In this document: positions 12,191 to 23,590 of the stretch, piece by piece
Numbering within the stretch: position 1 is the stretch's first letter
Layout: each line of letters opens with the position of its first letter
NCBI GenBank assembly: GCA_033961575.1
Contig: CM066731.1
Span: 64,132,001 to 64,196,000, forward strand
DNA length: 64,000 nucleotides
Origin: Aselliscus stoliczkanus
Lineage: Eukaryota; Chordata; Mammalia; Chiroptera; Hipposideridae
Direction of reading: 5' to 3'
The notes under the pieces: model-generated
What the model was told of the DNA's origin: nothing
The model's input: only the letters and a program-made list of their open reading frames with translations
Databases searched by the model: none
Translations under genes and position numbers: made by a program

Positions 12191-12606
12191 TTTTTTTTTT
12201 TAAAGATTTTATTGGGGAATCGGGGGAGGGGAACAGACAAGTTGCTGTCCTTTTGTTCTTCAGTCTAGTTATGGAGGACGTCACTTCATTGGCCCGTGTT
12301 GGTATTATGATCTTTGCATCCCTCCCGGATGACGCAGATCAGTCGTCGGCCATTGGACAGCTGCTCACGGTGGCTCATGGCAGCTCACATTGGCTACTCA
12401 CACTGACTGCCAGCTGTAGTCCCACTGCAGCCTATGCCGTGGCAGGCGACTGACGCAGCCCAGCTCCAGTTGGAGCTGTTGTTCACCATCTTAGCGGTAG
12501 AGGGCATAGCGTCATTGGTCCATGTGGGATCCGAACTGGTGGCCCCACTGCTCAGAGCTCATGATCCCAAGCCAACTTTTAACCAACTGAGCCACTTGGC
12601 TGGCCC
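12191..12606 (-). mobile_element. Long tRNA-derived SINE inserted in old L1
   Basis: The plus strand reads T-run, AAAGATTTTATTGGGGAATC, body, and CCACTTGGCTGGCCC at the end. A perfect 15-bp target duplication TAAAGCACACATTTT occurs at 12176-12190 and 12607-12621. Compared with the 8861 copy it lacks one of the two GGGGAA-type repeats in the purine-rich 3' part. Open frames at 12253-12634 belong to the SINE and not to a gene. Confidence 0.95.
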
Positions 12607-13125
12607 TAAAGCACACATTTTAAATGCCACATAGGTCACTTTAGGTGCTGTGTCATACAGCAAGTCTGTAGAATTTTTCTATCTTGCAAGACAGAAACTT
12701 TATACCTATTGAAAAACAATGCCCCATTTCCCTCTCCCTCCAGCCTCTGATAACCACCATTCTAGTCTCAGCTTCTATGAAATAGATTGTTTTAGATACC
12801 TCATATAAATAGAAATCTGCAATATTTGTTCTTCTGTGACTGGCCTATTTCACTTTGTATAATGTCTCATGGTTCATCCATGCTCTTGCAAATGGTGAGA
12901 TACCTTCATTCATAAAACTGAGTAATATTCCATTGATTATATTCCCACATTTTCTTTACCTGTTTATTTCTTGGGGGACATGTAGGCTGCCTATTGGTGA
13001 TTGTGAATGATGATGCAATGAACATGGAAGTGCAGAGATCTCTTTAAGATCCAGATTTCAATTTTTTTGATATACACCCAGAAGTGGGATTGCTGAATCA
13101 TATGGTAGTTCTATTTTTGATTTTT

Positions 13126-13225
13126 TTTTTTTGAGGGCAGTGTTACTGGCCCTCATATGTGGGAACTGAACCAGGGCCCCTGGCTTCCCAAGCCAGAGCT
13201 TAACCACCGCGCCACTCAGACGGTC
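13126..13225 (-). mobile_element. Short tRNA-derived SINE inserted in old L1
   Basis: The plus strand reads T-run, GAGGGCAGTGTTACTGGCCC, TGAACCAGGGCCCCTGGCTT and ends ACTCAGACGGTCC, the reversed tRNA-like head. A perfect target duplication CTATTTTTGATTTTT lies at 13111-13125 and 13226-13240. This is the short class without the AATAAA-TCTTT body. Confidence 0.92.
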
Positions 13226-14800
13226 CTATTTTTGATTTTTGAGGAGCCTCTGTTATGTTTTCCTTAATAGCTGTACCAAGTTACAATCCCACCAACAGTA
13301 TATGAGTTTCTCCTTTACTGCACACCCTCACCAACCCTTGTTATCTGTGGTCTTTTTGATAAAAGCCATCCTAACAGTGTGAGATGATGTCTCATTGTGG
13401 TTTTGATTTGCATTTCTTTAATAATCTGTGATGTTGAGCACCTTTTCATGTAGCTGTTGGCTATCTGTTTGTCTTCTTTTGAAAAATGTCTTCAAATTTT
13501 CCGCCAAGTTTTTAACTGGGTTCTTTGCTTGTTTGTTAGCTATTGAGTTATATGAGCTAATTACATATTTTGGATATTAACCCCATATCAGAAATATGGT
13601 TTGCAAATATATAGTTTTTCCAATCTGTAGGTTGCCTTATCATTTTATTATTTCCTTTGCTGTGCAGAAATTTTTAAATTTGATGCAGCCCATTTTTATT
13701 TTCAATTTTGTTGCCTTTGGTTTTGGTGATATATCAAAAAAAAAAAAATGCCAAGGCCAATGTCAGGGAGCTTACCCTCCTTATTTTCCTCTAGGAGTTT
13801 TAAGTTTTCAGGTACTAGATCGAATTATTCAATCCTTTGTGAATTAGTTATTATATATAGTTTAAGGTAGGGGTCCAATTTCATTCTTTTACATGTGTCT
13901 GTCCAGTTTTCCCAGCACCATTTATTGAAGAGACTATATTATCTGCATTGAATATTCTTGGATCCCTGTTGAGTATTAGTTACCCATATATGCATGAATT
14001 TATTTCTGGGCTCTTTGTTCTGTTCCATTGGTCTGTATGTCTAGTTTGATGCAAGTATCATACTGTTCTGATTGATATAGCTTTGTAACATAGTTTGAAA
14101 TCAGAATGTGTGATACCTCCAACTATGTTCTTCTTTCTCAAGATTGCTTTGGCTAGTTGGTGTATTTTGTGGATCCTTGTGAATTTTAGGATTGTTTTCT
14201 TCTATTTCTGTGAAAAATGCCATGAGAATATTGATAGGGATTGCATTAATCTGGGTTTGCTTTGGGTAGTATGGATATTTTAACAATATTATTTCTTCTA
14301 ATCCATGAGCACTGAATATCTTTGCATTTATTTGTGTCTTCCTACTTTCTTTCATCAGTGTTTTATAGTTTTCAGTGTACAGGACTTTTACCTTCTTGGT
14401 ACATTTAGTACTAGGTGTTTTATTCTTTTTGATGCAATTATAAATGGTATTGTTTTCTTAATTTTCTGTTCAGATAGTTTGTTGTTAGTGTATAGAAATG
14501 CATCATTTTTTTCATTGATTTTGTATGCTGCAACTTTACGGAATTCATTTATTAGTTCTAACAGGTTTTTTTTTTTTTTTTTTTTTAGTGTTTAAGGTTT
14601 TCTATGTATAAGACCATGTCATCTGCAAGAAAGACAATTTACTTTCTTTCTGATTTGGATGCCTTTTTATTTTTTATATAATTGCTCTGGCTAAGACTTC
14701 CAGTATTACGTTAAATAGAAGGGAGGAGAGTAGGTATCCATGTCTTTTCTTCCTGACTTAGAGGAAAAACTTTCGGCTTTTCATTGTTGAACATGATTGT

Positions 14801-15080
14801 ATGGCAGGGGCAGTATTTGAAACTGACTCTATTCTAGATTCTGAGTCTGTAGTAAAAAAAAACAACATTTTTTTCATGAAATTTATATTATACAAGGAGG
14901 AACACATGAAGTAAACAACTAAATAAAAAACAAGATGATTTCAGAGAATTTTAAATACAATTCAAATAATAAAAATGTATCATGGTATTAATAGGATTTT
15001 GGCAGTGAGATTACTTTAGATTGATCAAATCAGTTAAGATCTCTTTGAGGAAGTGATATTTGAGTGGAGATATGTGTCAG
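14801..15080 (-). mobile_element. L2 LINE relic
   Basis: An antisense L2-like run includes TTATATTATACAAGGAGG, AACAACTAAATAAA and, near its end, GATCTCTTTGAGGAAGTGATA and TTTGAGTGGAGA. These correspond in order to the reversed L2 3' half. Heavily diverged. Confidence 0.55.
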
Positions 15081-15824
15081 TCACTGCACATTAATATAAA
15101 AGTAAGAGAAAACGCAGAAAGATATGCATTAAAGCTAACCTGTGATACATACTTATTGAACCTATGTTTTAGAAAAATGATAGAAGAAGCCTAGAGTAGT
15201 CTAGTTAGACTCTGCAGGGTTGCGTTAGTCCTGAAAATGTGTTGGATTTCCATAGGAAGGAGCCAAAGTGTTTGGGACAAGGGGGTTAAACCATAAATGT
15301 AGGACTGACTATGACACACCTGTGGGTATTATGTCAAGACTAATCTGTCAAAAAAAAAAAAAGGAAAGAAAGAAAAACTAGATAGAAGAGTTGTCACTGT
15401 ACATTTGGTAGTCCCCAAAACTGTTATTTTGTGTGACTGTTTTGCAGAAAGTAAAGTTTAAAAAGGGATACAGTGCCCTATTTTTTGTTTTTGTTTTTGT
15501 TTTTTAATTTGAAGAGTCTAATCCCTGCCTCTATATAAATTTATTAGGGAGTGGTAGGAAATAGAGATGGATAACAGGAAACTGATGCCAGTTTAATGGG
15601 TACCTTCAAAACCAGTAAATGAGGCTTTCTTGGATTATTATTATGTAGGACTAAAGAAGAATTACTGTGTTCTTAATATAACTACTGAACAGTTAATGGT
15701 GGAAAAGAGTGAATGGGTCAGGAAGGCAGAAGGCTAACTCCCCAAATTCTTTATAAAAGGTGTTAATTATTGCTAAATATGACATTAATGACAAAAATAA
15801 TGACATTGCTAACAGTGTAGCAGC
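15081..15824. other. Unique DNA, nothing recognised
   Basis: AT-rich DNA with an A-run at about 15350-15362 and a (TTTTTG)n-like patch near 15482-15504. No gene or named repeat. Confidence 0.5.
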
Positions 15825-15825
15825 A

Positions 15826-15945
15826 TAATGCGGTATGAAAGGCATAGGCCTAACAGGTCAGTAAATCTTTGTCTGCCATTAATTGGTCATATGACCATAA
15901 ATAGATCGCTTTACATCACTTAGCTTTAGTTCTTTCAGTTTTTAA
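15826..15945 (+). mobile_element. MIR SINE fragment
   Basis: The order of GGCATAGGCCTAACAGGTCA, GTCATATGACCATAAATAGA and CACTTAGCTTTAGTTCTTTC matches the sense core of MIR (the tissue of 'excludes, vowel' residues typical of MIR: head, core, then the TCAGTTT stretch). Diverged. Confidence 0.6.
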
Positions 15946-16056
15946 ATTAACCCTTTAAGGCCCTTCTGGTTAAAAGTCCATGACTTTACCATGATTGTTT
16001 TGTAAGAAGATTGAGTCATATTCTGTGTTTAACCTTGACAAAAAAATAAATAAAAT

Positions 16057-16170
16057 AGGAAGAAAGGAAGGAAGAAGGAAGGAAGGAAGGAAGGAAGGAA
16101 GGAAGGAAGAAAGGAAGGAAGGAAGAAGGAAGGAAAGAAGGAAGGAAGAAATGAAGGAAAGAAGGAAGGA
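16057..16170 (+). repeat. (GGAA)n / (AAGG)n microsatellite
   Basis: About 114 bases of imperfect GGAA/GAAG repeats with interspersed GAA units. The uninterrupted core (about 16076-16107) has roughly eight tandem GGAA units. The long Lys/Glu/Arg and Phe/Leu/Pro open frames through it are low-complexity artefacts. Confidence 0.97.
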
Positions 16171-17395
16171 CTGGAAAGTAAAAGGATTTGCATTGCATCA
16201 TATTCGGGGTTGCATTTTATGACTCTTAAATTATCTATGCCCGAATGTGTTTGTTCATTAGTGATCATTGTGGATAGAATGCAAGAAAGTGGGCTTGCAT
16301 TTCCCCTGGTAATTCTATGACTTTATTTCTTTTCCCTCTCTACCTTCAAAACAGTTAACACTACACTTTTGTGTATGCCTCACACAGATTTCAAGACACC
16401 ATTAGATAACATAAAATATTTATTTGTGATTTGTATTAGATATAATGTTTAGAGGGGTGTGTACTTCATGAATGAATGGAATGAGTTAGGGATTGATCAA
16501 TCTCATGAATGAATCTTTTAAAGGAAGAAGAATCTGGTTGTGGACCTACAGAACTGCCTGTGGTTGTCTTGCTGGAAATTTACCCTTGCTGTATTGCTTA
16601 TCTTTTCTCTGGTCCCTCTTCGTCACTAATTTTAAAAGGGGCTAGTCGTCAAGGAACAAACTCTTCGTATATGTATGTATACTTGTATAATAATCATAAA
16701 GGCAGAAACAAAGTGTTAGTCAATTCAATAAGAATTCTAAACCAATGGATAGTTACATCCCATGCACATGTTTTGGTTTTACTTTTTAGAGAGTAGCACA
16801 CTTCTCAGAAGAAATTCATGTGTGCTGTAGCATATTTTCATTAAAATAAGGTTTTTGTCTGTTAAAATAATATATAATGTCCTGGAAGCACAATTTTTGT
16901 CATTATCTCAAGAGATAATAATCAACTACAATTTTGTGTATTTAGAATAAAATATAAATTATCAATATATTGATGTTACTAACACCAAGACAAGAAAAGG
17001 GTCAAGAGAAGATAATATTCTATTTAATGGATGCTCTATGTTTTTTATCATATAAAATACAGAAAAGCAGTGAACTGTGTTTTAAGTAAGCTTCTCTCCT
17101 TCTCCCAAAACAATTATGTTTGAAATTATTTCAATCCTATTCATGTTTGTACGCCCCTAGTCACCTTCCATCTGTATATGGAATATGTAGCAAGTACTGA
17201 ACTCAAGGAATAGGATTTCAAACTCTTCGTGTTCAAGTGCACATACATATCCCCATAAGTTGTAAATAGTTGTTATCACTTGTTAAGATAACTTAATTAA
17301 ACTTGCTTATTAAAACCTTTTAATTCATTAGTGATAAAACCTTGATTAGTACATTTTCCTGCTAGGTGACCTTCTAATTTAATAGAAAATGAATT
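16171..17395. other. Unique DNA, no gene seen
   Basis: The 95-codon open frame at 16509-16796 has no recognisable domain or neighbouring exon signals and is regarded as chance. No repeat family was recognised. Confidence 0.5.
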
Positions 17396-17399
17396 TTTA

Positions 17400-17790
17400 A
17401 ATGGGGAACAATGCCGGTGGCAGAGATTTTGTGCTAGTGAATAGAGATTGCAATACACATAGGGATATATTGGAGCCTAATTAGTAAGGGTGCAAATGAA
17501 TTTTTATTTCATACACCAGACATGTCATTGAAGCACCACCATGAGGAATTTGAAGTGCATTCGGATTGGCAGTGTGGGACTGAAATCTGTGGGAAAATCA
17601 CAAGCTAATTCATTGATTGCCCCTTGGAAATTACTCCTGTTAATTGTTAGGTAATTAACATGGAGCTACAATTATATTGGCCTAAGGGGGTGATTAATGT
17701 TTCAACATGTCACATTAGCAGAGGCTGGATTTTTCAAAGCTTTTCTTTTCACATGGTTTAGGAGACAGATGGTATATTGTCTATGGATTT
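17400..17790. promoter_or_regulatory. Candidate conserved non-coding element rich in TAAT sites
   Basis: A repeat-free stretch with several homeodomain-type TAAT/ATTA motifs closely spaced: GCCTAATTAG near 17476, GCTAATTCATTGATTG near 17604, GTTAATTGTTAGGTAATTAAC near 17638 and GTGATTAATG near 17690. The composition is more even than the surrounding AT-rich DNA. This is the look of a developmental enhancer in a gene desert, but conservation cannot be shown from one sequence. Confidence 0.3.
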
Positions 17791-20507
17791 TTTTTAACTG
17801 AAGTTTATGCTGAGAGGAAGTGTGTGACTTTCCTGTTCTGGAGCCGCCTTTTAGAGATAAGAATTTTAACATAAAAAAATTGATAACTTGTATGAAATAA
17901 TATAATATTTGCTAATACTATCCCCCTATGTAAGATATATATTAATAGAAAAGTTATTTTAATTTTATGTATTGGTGTAAAATCAAAACTGTCTTAAATT
18001 TACGGAGTAGGCATTTTTCTTTATAGTAGGTCTTAAATTATGTAGTGATAGTAAGAAGAAAAAGAATTGTACAATATCATATTTATAACAATCAATATAA
18101 TTTAAGCAGAAACCAAATAAACCATGCTGAACAAATGCATTTAGTAACAGTAATAAAGAGGACATGAATATCTCTATCCATAGACATTGCTCTACCTCTG
18201 TCACCTTTTTTCTTCCCCCTTAAAGCTGTGTATTGCGAATAGCCCAGTCCTAGTTTAGCCCCATTTGTTGTGGCATGGATTTTTCAGAATTATCCTCTGA
18301 TGCAAACATTGCTCCTTAAACACATCAAATCAGTTGGTTAGTTAGGGAGGACCCATGGAAAAACCAGCACTACTCATTACAATGTTAGCATCAGATGTTA
18401 CATTGTGTGTGAAGGACTTGTCTATACCAATAATTTCTATCTCAATATCATGGTTTGTGAAACTACCACCAAGTTTGGGGTGCAGCTATGTTATGGTAAA
18501 AATAACTATGAAAAAAATCGTATCCAAACTATAGTTAGTCCTATAACTGAGAAAATCATATTTAGTCTTGCAAAATTAATGTTCAAAGATTAATCTACCA
18601 TTTATTGATACCATGAATGCAGACATAGATTTCTAGAACTGTATTTTATAGGCTATCTGTTTTCCTTTGTAATTCATTTTGGCTGAAACAGTTTTCAAAA
18701 AAAGTTTTCAAAGTATTTTAATTTTTAACGCAAGTCAATGTGGTAAGTTTGTTACCTCTTGGAAAAAAAGGTATATTTAATACTAAAACCTAAATGAGTT
18801 CCAAAAAATCTGTAAGGTCTCTAAAGGTAGTTTAAAAGAAAAAAGTCCAATTAAGGCACATTATCTAAAATAGGAAGAATGGATTTCTAGAAGTTCAAAG
18901 AACAGCTTATTTGTAATTTTTTTCCATGAAAATTTAAGATGTCATTTTTACTGGTAGCCCCATACTGATGTCTTTGTTGTGACTGCAGAGCCTAGCTTTC
19001 ATATTGATTTGTACTACTTTAACAAATGACAGGAATCTTTATTATCTACAGCCAAGCCATCTATTCACTTATAATGTCCATTGAAACAACAACACAAACA
19101 AATTGTGAAAAAAGCCAGTACTAATTTAGGCTGTAAAGACAGAGAATTATTGAAATCTTGATTTTAGACAACCCTGTATTCAGATCTTTCTGTATTTCTT
19201 TCACATTCAAAATCATTTTCAGTTGTTCAAATGTCTATTTTACTGCGAAGTTGACATTTCACCCCAGCTCTTCTTTTCTTTGGGTATTATAATTTTACAA
19301 AAAAAAAAAAAAAATTCCATGCTGAAAATAGCAGAATATGCAGTTAGGCTAAATTAGGTGCACACATTTTTATTGGAGGAAAACTTATCAAATTGCTCTT
19401 TTCCTCCTGTTTAAATAATGGGTTTAAGGTGAAGCAAGTGATTCTGACTTTGATTGGAAATTATAAGCAATAAGTTAAATTTTGCATTTGAATGTTCCCT
19501 AGGGAAAGTGAAGGACAGATCTACTTGGACAGTAGGGGTCACTCTAATACTTTAAAGATAAAGTGATAGGAAGATTATTAGCCACAATAAGACTGTTCTT
19601 AAAGCTACTTCAGGGGAGCAGACAAGTCTCTTCTAAATAAAAAGATCAATTTGTGCAGCTACAAATTTTATATACACACACACACCCACATACACCCTTA
19701 CATATACAGTTAAATTGAATTAAAATTAGTACTATAGATGTCTTGCTTTATTAGGCTTTATTGATATTTTAGAGCTACTGTGATTTTAATTGTAGGTTGT
19801 AGGTTGCCATATATCAAGGGCTTCAAGAAATCCCCTAATTCACTTCGTGAATCTTATTTGCACATTGCTATTTGTTCTTGTGATTTCAGCCTAATTGTAG
19901 CTATCTTCATTTTTTTATCACGAATAAATAGTAGTCAGAAAAATGTTTAATGTTAGACACAAAAAATTGAAATTTTGTTATGCACATCCATGTGAGTTTG
20001 CCATTCTTAGTGATTAGTCTAAGCTGTAGATGAAATGAACCAGTCATCAAGAATGGCATGACACAGGAAAATTTGTGATTTTCCAGGGAGTTATTTTATG
20101 GTCCTTGGGGATCTCAAAGTCTGGCAGAAGAAAATATGTGAAAATAGCCTTTACCTTCTTATGAAATAAGGGCTGTACTTGAAATGAGAGCAAAGTTCTG
20201 GGGAAGTGGGGAGGAAAAGCTGAACCTGTCAGGCAGGATAAACCAGTGGTGGTTTTCTAGCCAAAGGAGAATGTGATATTGTTGAGGAAGTGAGTAGATC
20301 CAAGGGGAACTGGAACTCATGGTTCATGACTGTGATATTATATTTGGGGGGAGGGATCATGGCAATGAATGGAAATGAAGTTCAGCAAGGATTTGGTAAG
20401 CCTTGTTTATTAATTTTTACTTAGCCCCATGGGAATTGAGGCTCTGACATGTAACAATGTAGTACATTAAAAAAAAAATCACAAAACTATCAGTTTTGCT
20501 ATTACCC
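17791..20507. other. AT-rich unique DNA with a short CA repeat
   Basis: A CA-rich run (ACACACACACACCCACATACAC) lies at about 19674-19696 and an A-run at about 19299-19314. The rest shows no gene or named repeat. Confidence 0.5.
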
Positions 20508-20509
20508 CA

Positions 20510-20545
<36 letters not shown>
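20508..20545. repeat. (TAA)n microsatellite
   Basis: An uninterrupted run of about twelve AAT/TAA units. Confidence 0.97.
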
Positions 20546-20546
<1 letters not shown>

Positions 20547-20559
20547 CAAGGTTAGATAA

Positions 20560-20930
20560 ATATTCCTTATTCATTAATTCAGCACAAATTTATTAAGTGC
20601 CTACTATGCAAGGCATGGCTTTAAGTGCTAGAGTTACAGAGATCAACACTATAGATAAGACTGCTCTCATACCATTTACATTCTAGAGGAAGGAGGTAGA
20701 TGGCAGGGAAGAAAACTGATTATGTTAATACAAGATAGTGAAAGTTCTGTGGGGAAACCCCAGTACTGTGGGATAGAGAGTGACGAGCCACTGTGCAGAG
20801 CTCATTTAGAGAAGGTCTCTAGAGAAGGGGGCAAAGGAATTGTCACCTGGATGATGAAAAGAAACCAGTTGAGTGAGCATTTAGAGGACTAGCATTTAAG
20901 GAAGACAGAATAGCAAGCAAAAAACCTGAA
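20560..20930 (-). mobile_element. L2 LINE relic
   Basis: It opens with CATTAATTCAGCACAAATTT and AAGTGCCTACTATGCAAGGC, the reverse of the L2 3' end. It continues through CATTTACATTCTAGAGGA, GAGAAGGTCTCTAGAGAAGG and ACCTGGATGATGAAAAGAAA. The order matches antisense L2 over about 370 bases. Confidence 0.85.
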
Positions 20931-20999
20931 AGCATTTTAACATAAAACATTTTGAGAATTGCTGTAATGGTTTCTCATCCCCACTTGATGGCAGAAAAC

Positions 21000-21195
21000 A
21001 TGGTGGAGCAATTAAGACTGTAGAACTTGGTGTCTATCTGATCTGAATTCAAATTCTGGGCAGCTCCTCAGAGTACCTTAGGCAGAATATTTAAGTATTC
21101 TGATCCCCGAGTTTTCAGCAGTAGAAAATATTACAGTGATACAACTTTGAGCAGAGTGCCCCACATATTGGTATGCAGTTAATAAATAGAGCTTA
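21000..21195 (+). mobile_element. MIR SINE
   Basis: Sense-orientation MIR: a GGTGGAGCAATTAAGACTGTA head, a TGATCTGAATTCAAATTCTG B-box region, and GCAGAGTGCCCCACATATTG near the 3' end followed by AATAAA. Diverged over about 195 bases. Confidence 0.85.
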
Positions 21196-21199
21196 CTTA

Positions 21200-23446
21200 C
21201 CTTACCCTCTTCTGATCCATCTTTTTCTGTGGTATAGAATTGGGCTGCTTACCAACCCAGTATGTTTTGTCATTGTTAATTCAAATAATGTGTATGTTTA
21301 ACTTTGCCCTTCACTCTTTCTCAGACTCTTAATTCAAAATTAGATAGAGAAGATTGATACAGATTAAAAGCTGGTCAGTAGGAAGGGAATATGTTGCTTG
21401 TTCTCAGTAATTCTTAATTCTTAATCACTCTTAATAGTAGTTGTAATCTGTGAGAAAAAAAGTCCAACATATTTCAGGTCTGTGTAATGAAAGACTATGT
21501 TTGGGAATATGTACTATTGTAGATTTGTCCATATAATTTTAAATTAAAGAACTGTCTTATAAAAAAAAATAGACTATTTTTATAGGCCTGCCAATGTTGA
21601 GTGAGTCTTTTAAAATCATTTAGCCAGTGCCTGTTGTTATTGCTCTACCTCTGATTTATCTGTGGACATTGCTTTTAAATAAGACTTTTCTTATCCCATA
21701 ACTAAAACACTTCCTTTAGCTCTAGCATTTCCCACAATCCCATTCTTAACTTTTCTCTCCTTCTTTTGTTGACAATATATCTCTTACTATTGAGCCTCAT
21801 TGCCGATTCCCTAAACCTCTTCTTCAAAATAAATCCTCTGACCTTCTTTTTCTAAAATCTAATGACCAAAACAGACTTCTCAACAGCTTTCCAAGTAATC
21901 TTATCTTTTCTGTCACTGACTGTATAAATTTGCCCCTGACACAGGCAAACGGACTTCCATCATGTTTTGTGAATACTTACCACAAAACCTCCTTGTATAA
22001 TGGCGTCCCGTTTACTCTTCGTTCTTGTTTCCTTTTGCCTCTTTCTACAGTAAACTACAGTGTATATATGGCATATTCCAAGGGTTACATAGATAAACAT
22101 CTTTATTTTATGGCCTAGATCTATATTTCATTCATCTTTCTGCATATAATAAAGAGATAAGTTGTTACAGCAGAAAGAAACCTTACAAATAATGTAATTC
22201 AATCTTTTTCACATAAGAAAATTGAAACATGAGGATAATTCAGGTTACTTTTAAGACCCAGATCTTCATAACTCTTACTCTATTTTCTTTGCATTTCACA
22301 AAAGCTCATAAGGTTATGGCTTGAGGGCTAGCTCCAACCAGCAGATGTGCTCTGTTTGGCTTTCATAGAAATGTTTAAATATCTTTAGTTGTTTCCTGGC
22401 TTTACTATTCTGAGATTTCACACAAAACTCTGGTGTTCCTAATTCTCTTAGAAGTCAGATCATTTGATAATACTGGATGCTCATGACTAAATGGGGGGAC
22501 TTGGCTACAGCTTAGTAGAAGTACCCATGTTAGAGAGATTGTACTCACCAAATGGCAGTTCCATTTGTGGCCTAATATTTCACTCTCCTCTCTTTACTAC
22601 TTATTTAGATTACTTTCCTGTCCCCCACAGGAATTTGACTCATGCCATTCTTTTTCTATATCCAAATGCTTTTCACTGTAGCTGATTAAAGCTTGAGAAA
22701 TTTTGCCCAGATCCCACATATTTGGGGATCTAGCACTGTAAGGAGTGCCAGCCATGCAGCTCATAGCTGTATGGTTGACGTGTACAAGGGCACTTCAGTA
22801 GGTCCTAGAAATTCCACAAGCATGTTCAAGAGCCCTCTGTGTAAGACGTTGAACTAGGCACTGGGGTCCCAATGACAAATGAAACCATCTTTGGAAGATT
22901 TGACTTGATCACACAAGTGGATTTAAATATCGTCAAGAGGTGTTACTGTGCCTTATTTTCATCAAAACTATAGAATAACCAGCACTTCATATATTTAATG
23001 TTATCAATATAACATAATAGTAAGGATATGGTTTCTTTGATCAAATGATATTCAAAATAGTCAGCCAACAACAGTACACATGAGAAACTTTACTAGACCA
23101 GCTCTTCTTTATTAGCTAAAGAAATGCTATTCACTCACTATTAATATCGTGCATGCATCCCAAACAATATTCTCAATAGTGATGATAGATTTTTGAAAAT
23201 CTGTTCATCCTCTGTTGCTTCCTTACCATTTTGAGTAGTAGAGACATGTGTTAGTCATCTGCCTATGTGATGGTAGAGCCAGTGGCTTATGATAAACAAT
23301 GCTATTATTCATTACAGGGTTTTGCCTTCATTTCTGCCATGATCTAATCACTTGACTCCACCAGCACTCAGCATCATGAAGACTTATGAGAATTGTCTCC
23401 ATCACCACACTTTATGAATGATTCCATTGAGTTCAAAAAGAAAGAG
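21200..23446. other. Unique DNA, no gene seen
   Basis: Pyrimidine-rich patches at 21650-22060 and a weak L2/MIR-like stretch near 22840-22890 (ACTAGGCACTGGGGTCCCAA). Open frames at 21930-22118 and 22491-22685 have no recognisable domains. Confidence 0.45.
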
Positions 23447-23457
23447 TGAAAATTATT

Positions 23458-23579
23458 ATTATTATTATTTTATTTTTTATTTTTTGAGAGCAGTGTCACT
23501 AGCCCTCACATGTGGGACCCAAACCGGGGCCGCCGGCCTCCCAAGCCAGCACCCAACCACTGCACCACTCAGCTGGCCC
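23458..23579 (-). mobile_element. Short tRNA-derived SINE with ATT-expanded tail
   Basis: The plus strand reads (ATT)n and T-rich tail, GAGAGCAGTGTCACTAGCCC, ACCGGGGCCGCCGGCCTCCC, and the reversed head CACTCAGCTGGCCC. The target duplication TGAAAATTATT is perfect at 23447-23457 and 23580-23590. The tail next to the target site has grown into a small ATT microsatellite. The open frame from 23512 is incidental. Confidence 0.92.
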
Positions 23580-23590
23580 TGAAAATTATT

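Larger units (their letters stand above)
11946..14800 (-). pseudogene. Old L1 LINE, 3' half (ORF2 C-terminus plus 3' UTR), interrupted by two SINEs
   Basis: In plus orientation the L1 3' UTR opens with CTTTATTGAGACATAATTGA. The antisense ORF2 end follows, for example GAGATGATGTCTCATTGTGG, TTTGATTTGCATTTCTTTAA and the AAGATTGCTTTGGCTAGTTG region near 14140. Reading on the minus strand gives L1 ORF2 with many stops and frame changes. SINEs at 12191-12606 and 13126-13225 were inserted into it later, each with its own target duplication. It is 5'-truncated near 14800, where an L2 relic begins. No functional product is expected. Confidence 0.92.

Noticed and set aside
16016..16268. Lys/Glu/Arg-rich or Phe/Leu/Pro-rich protein frames
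   Set aside because: Pure translation of a GGAA microsatellite.
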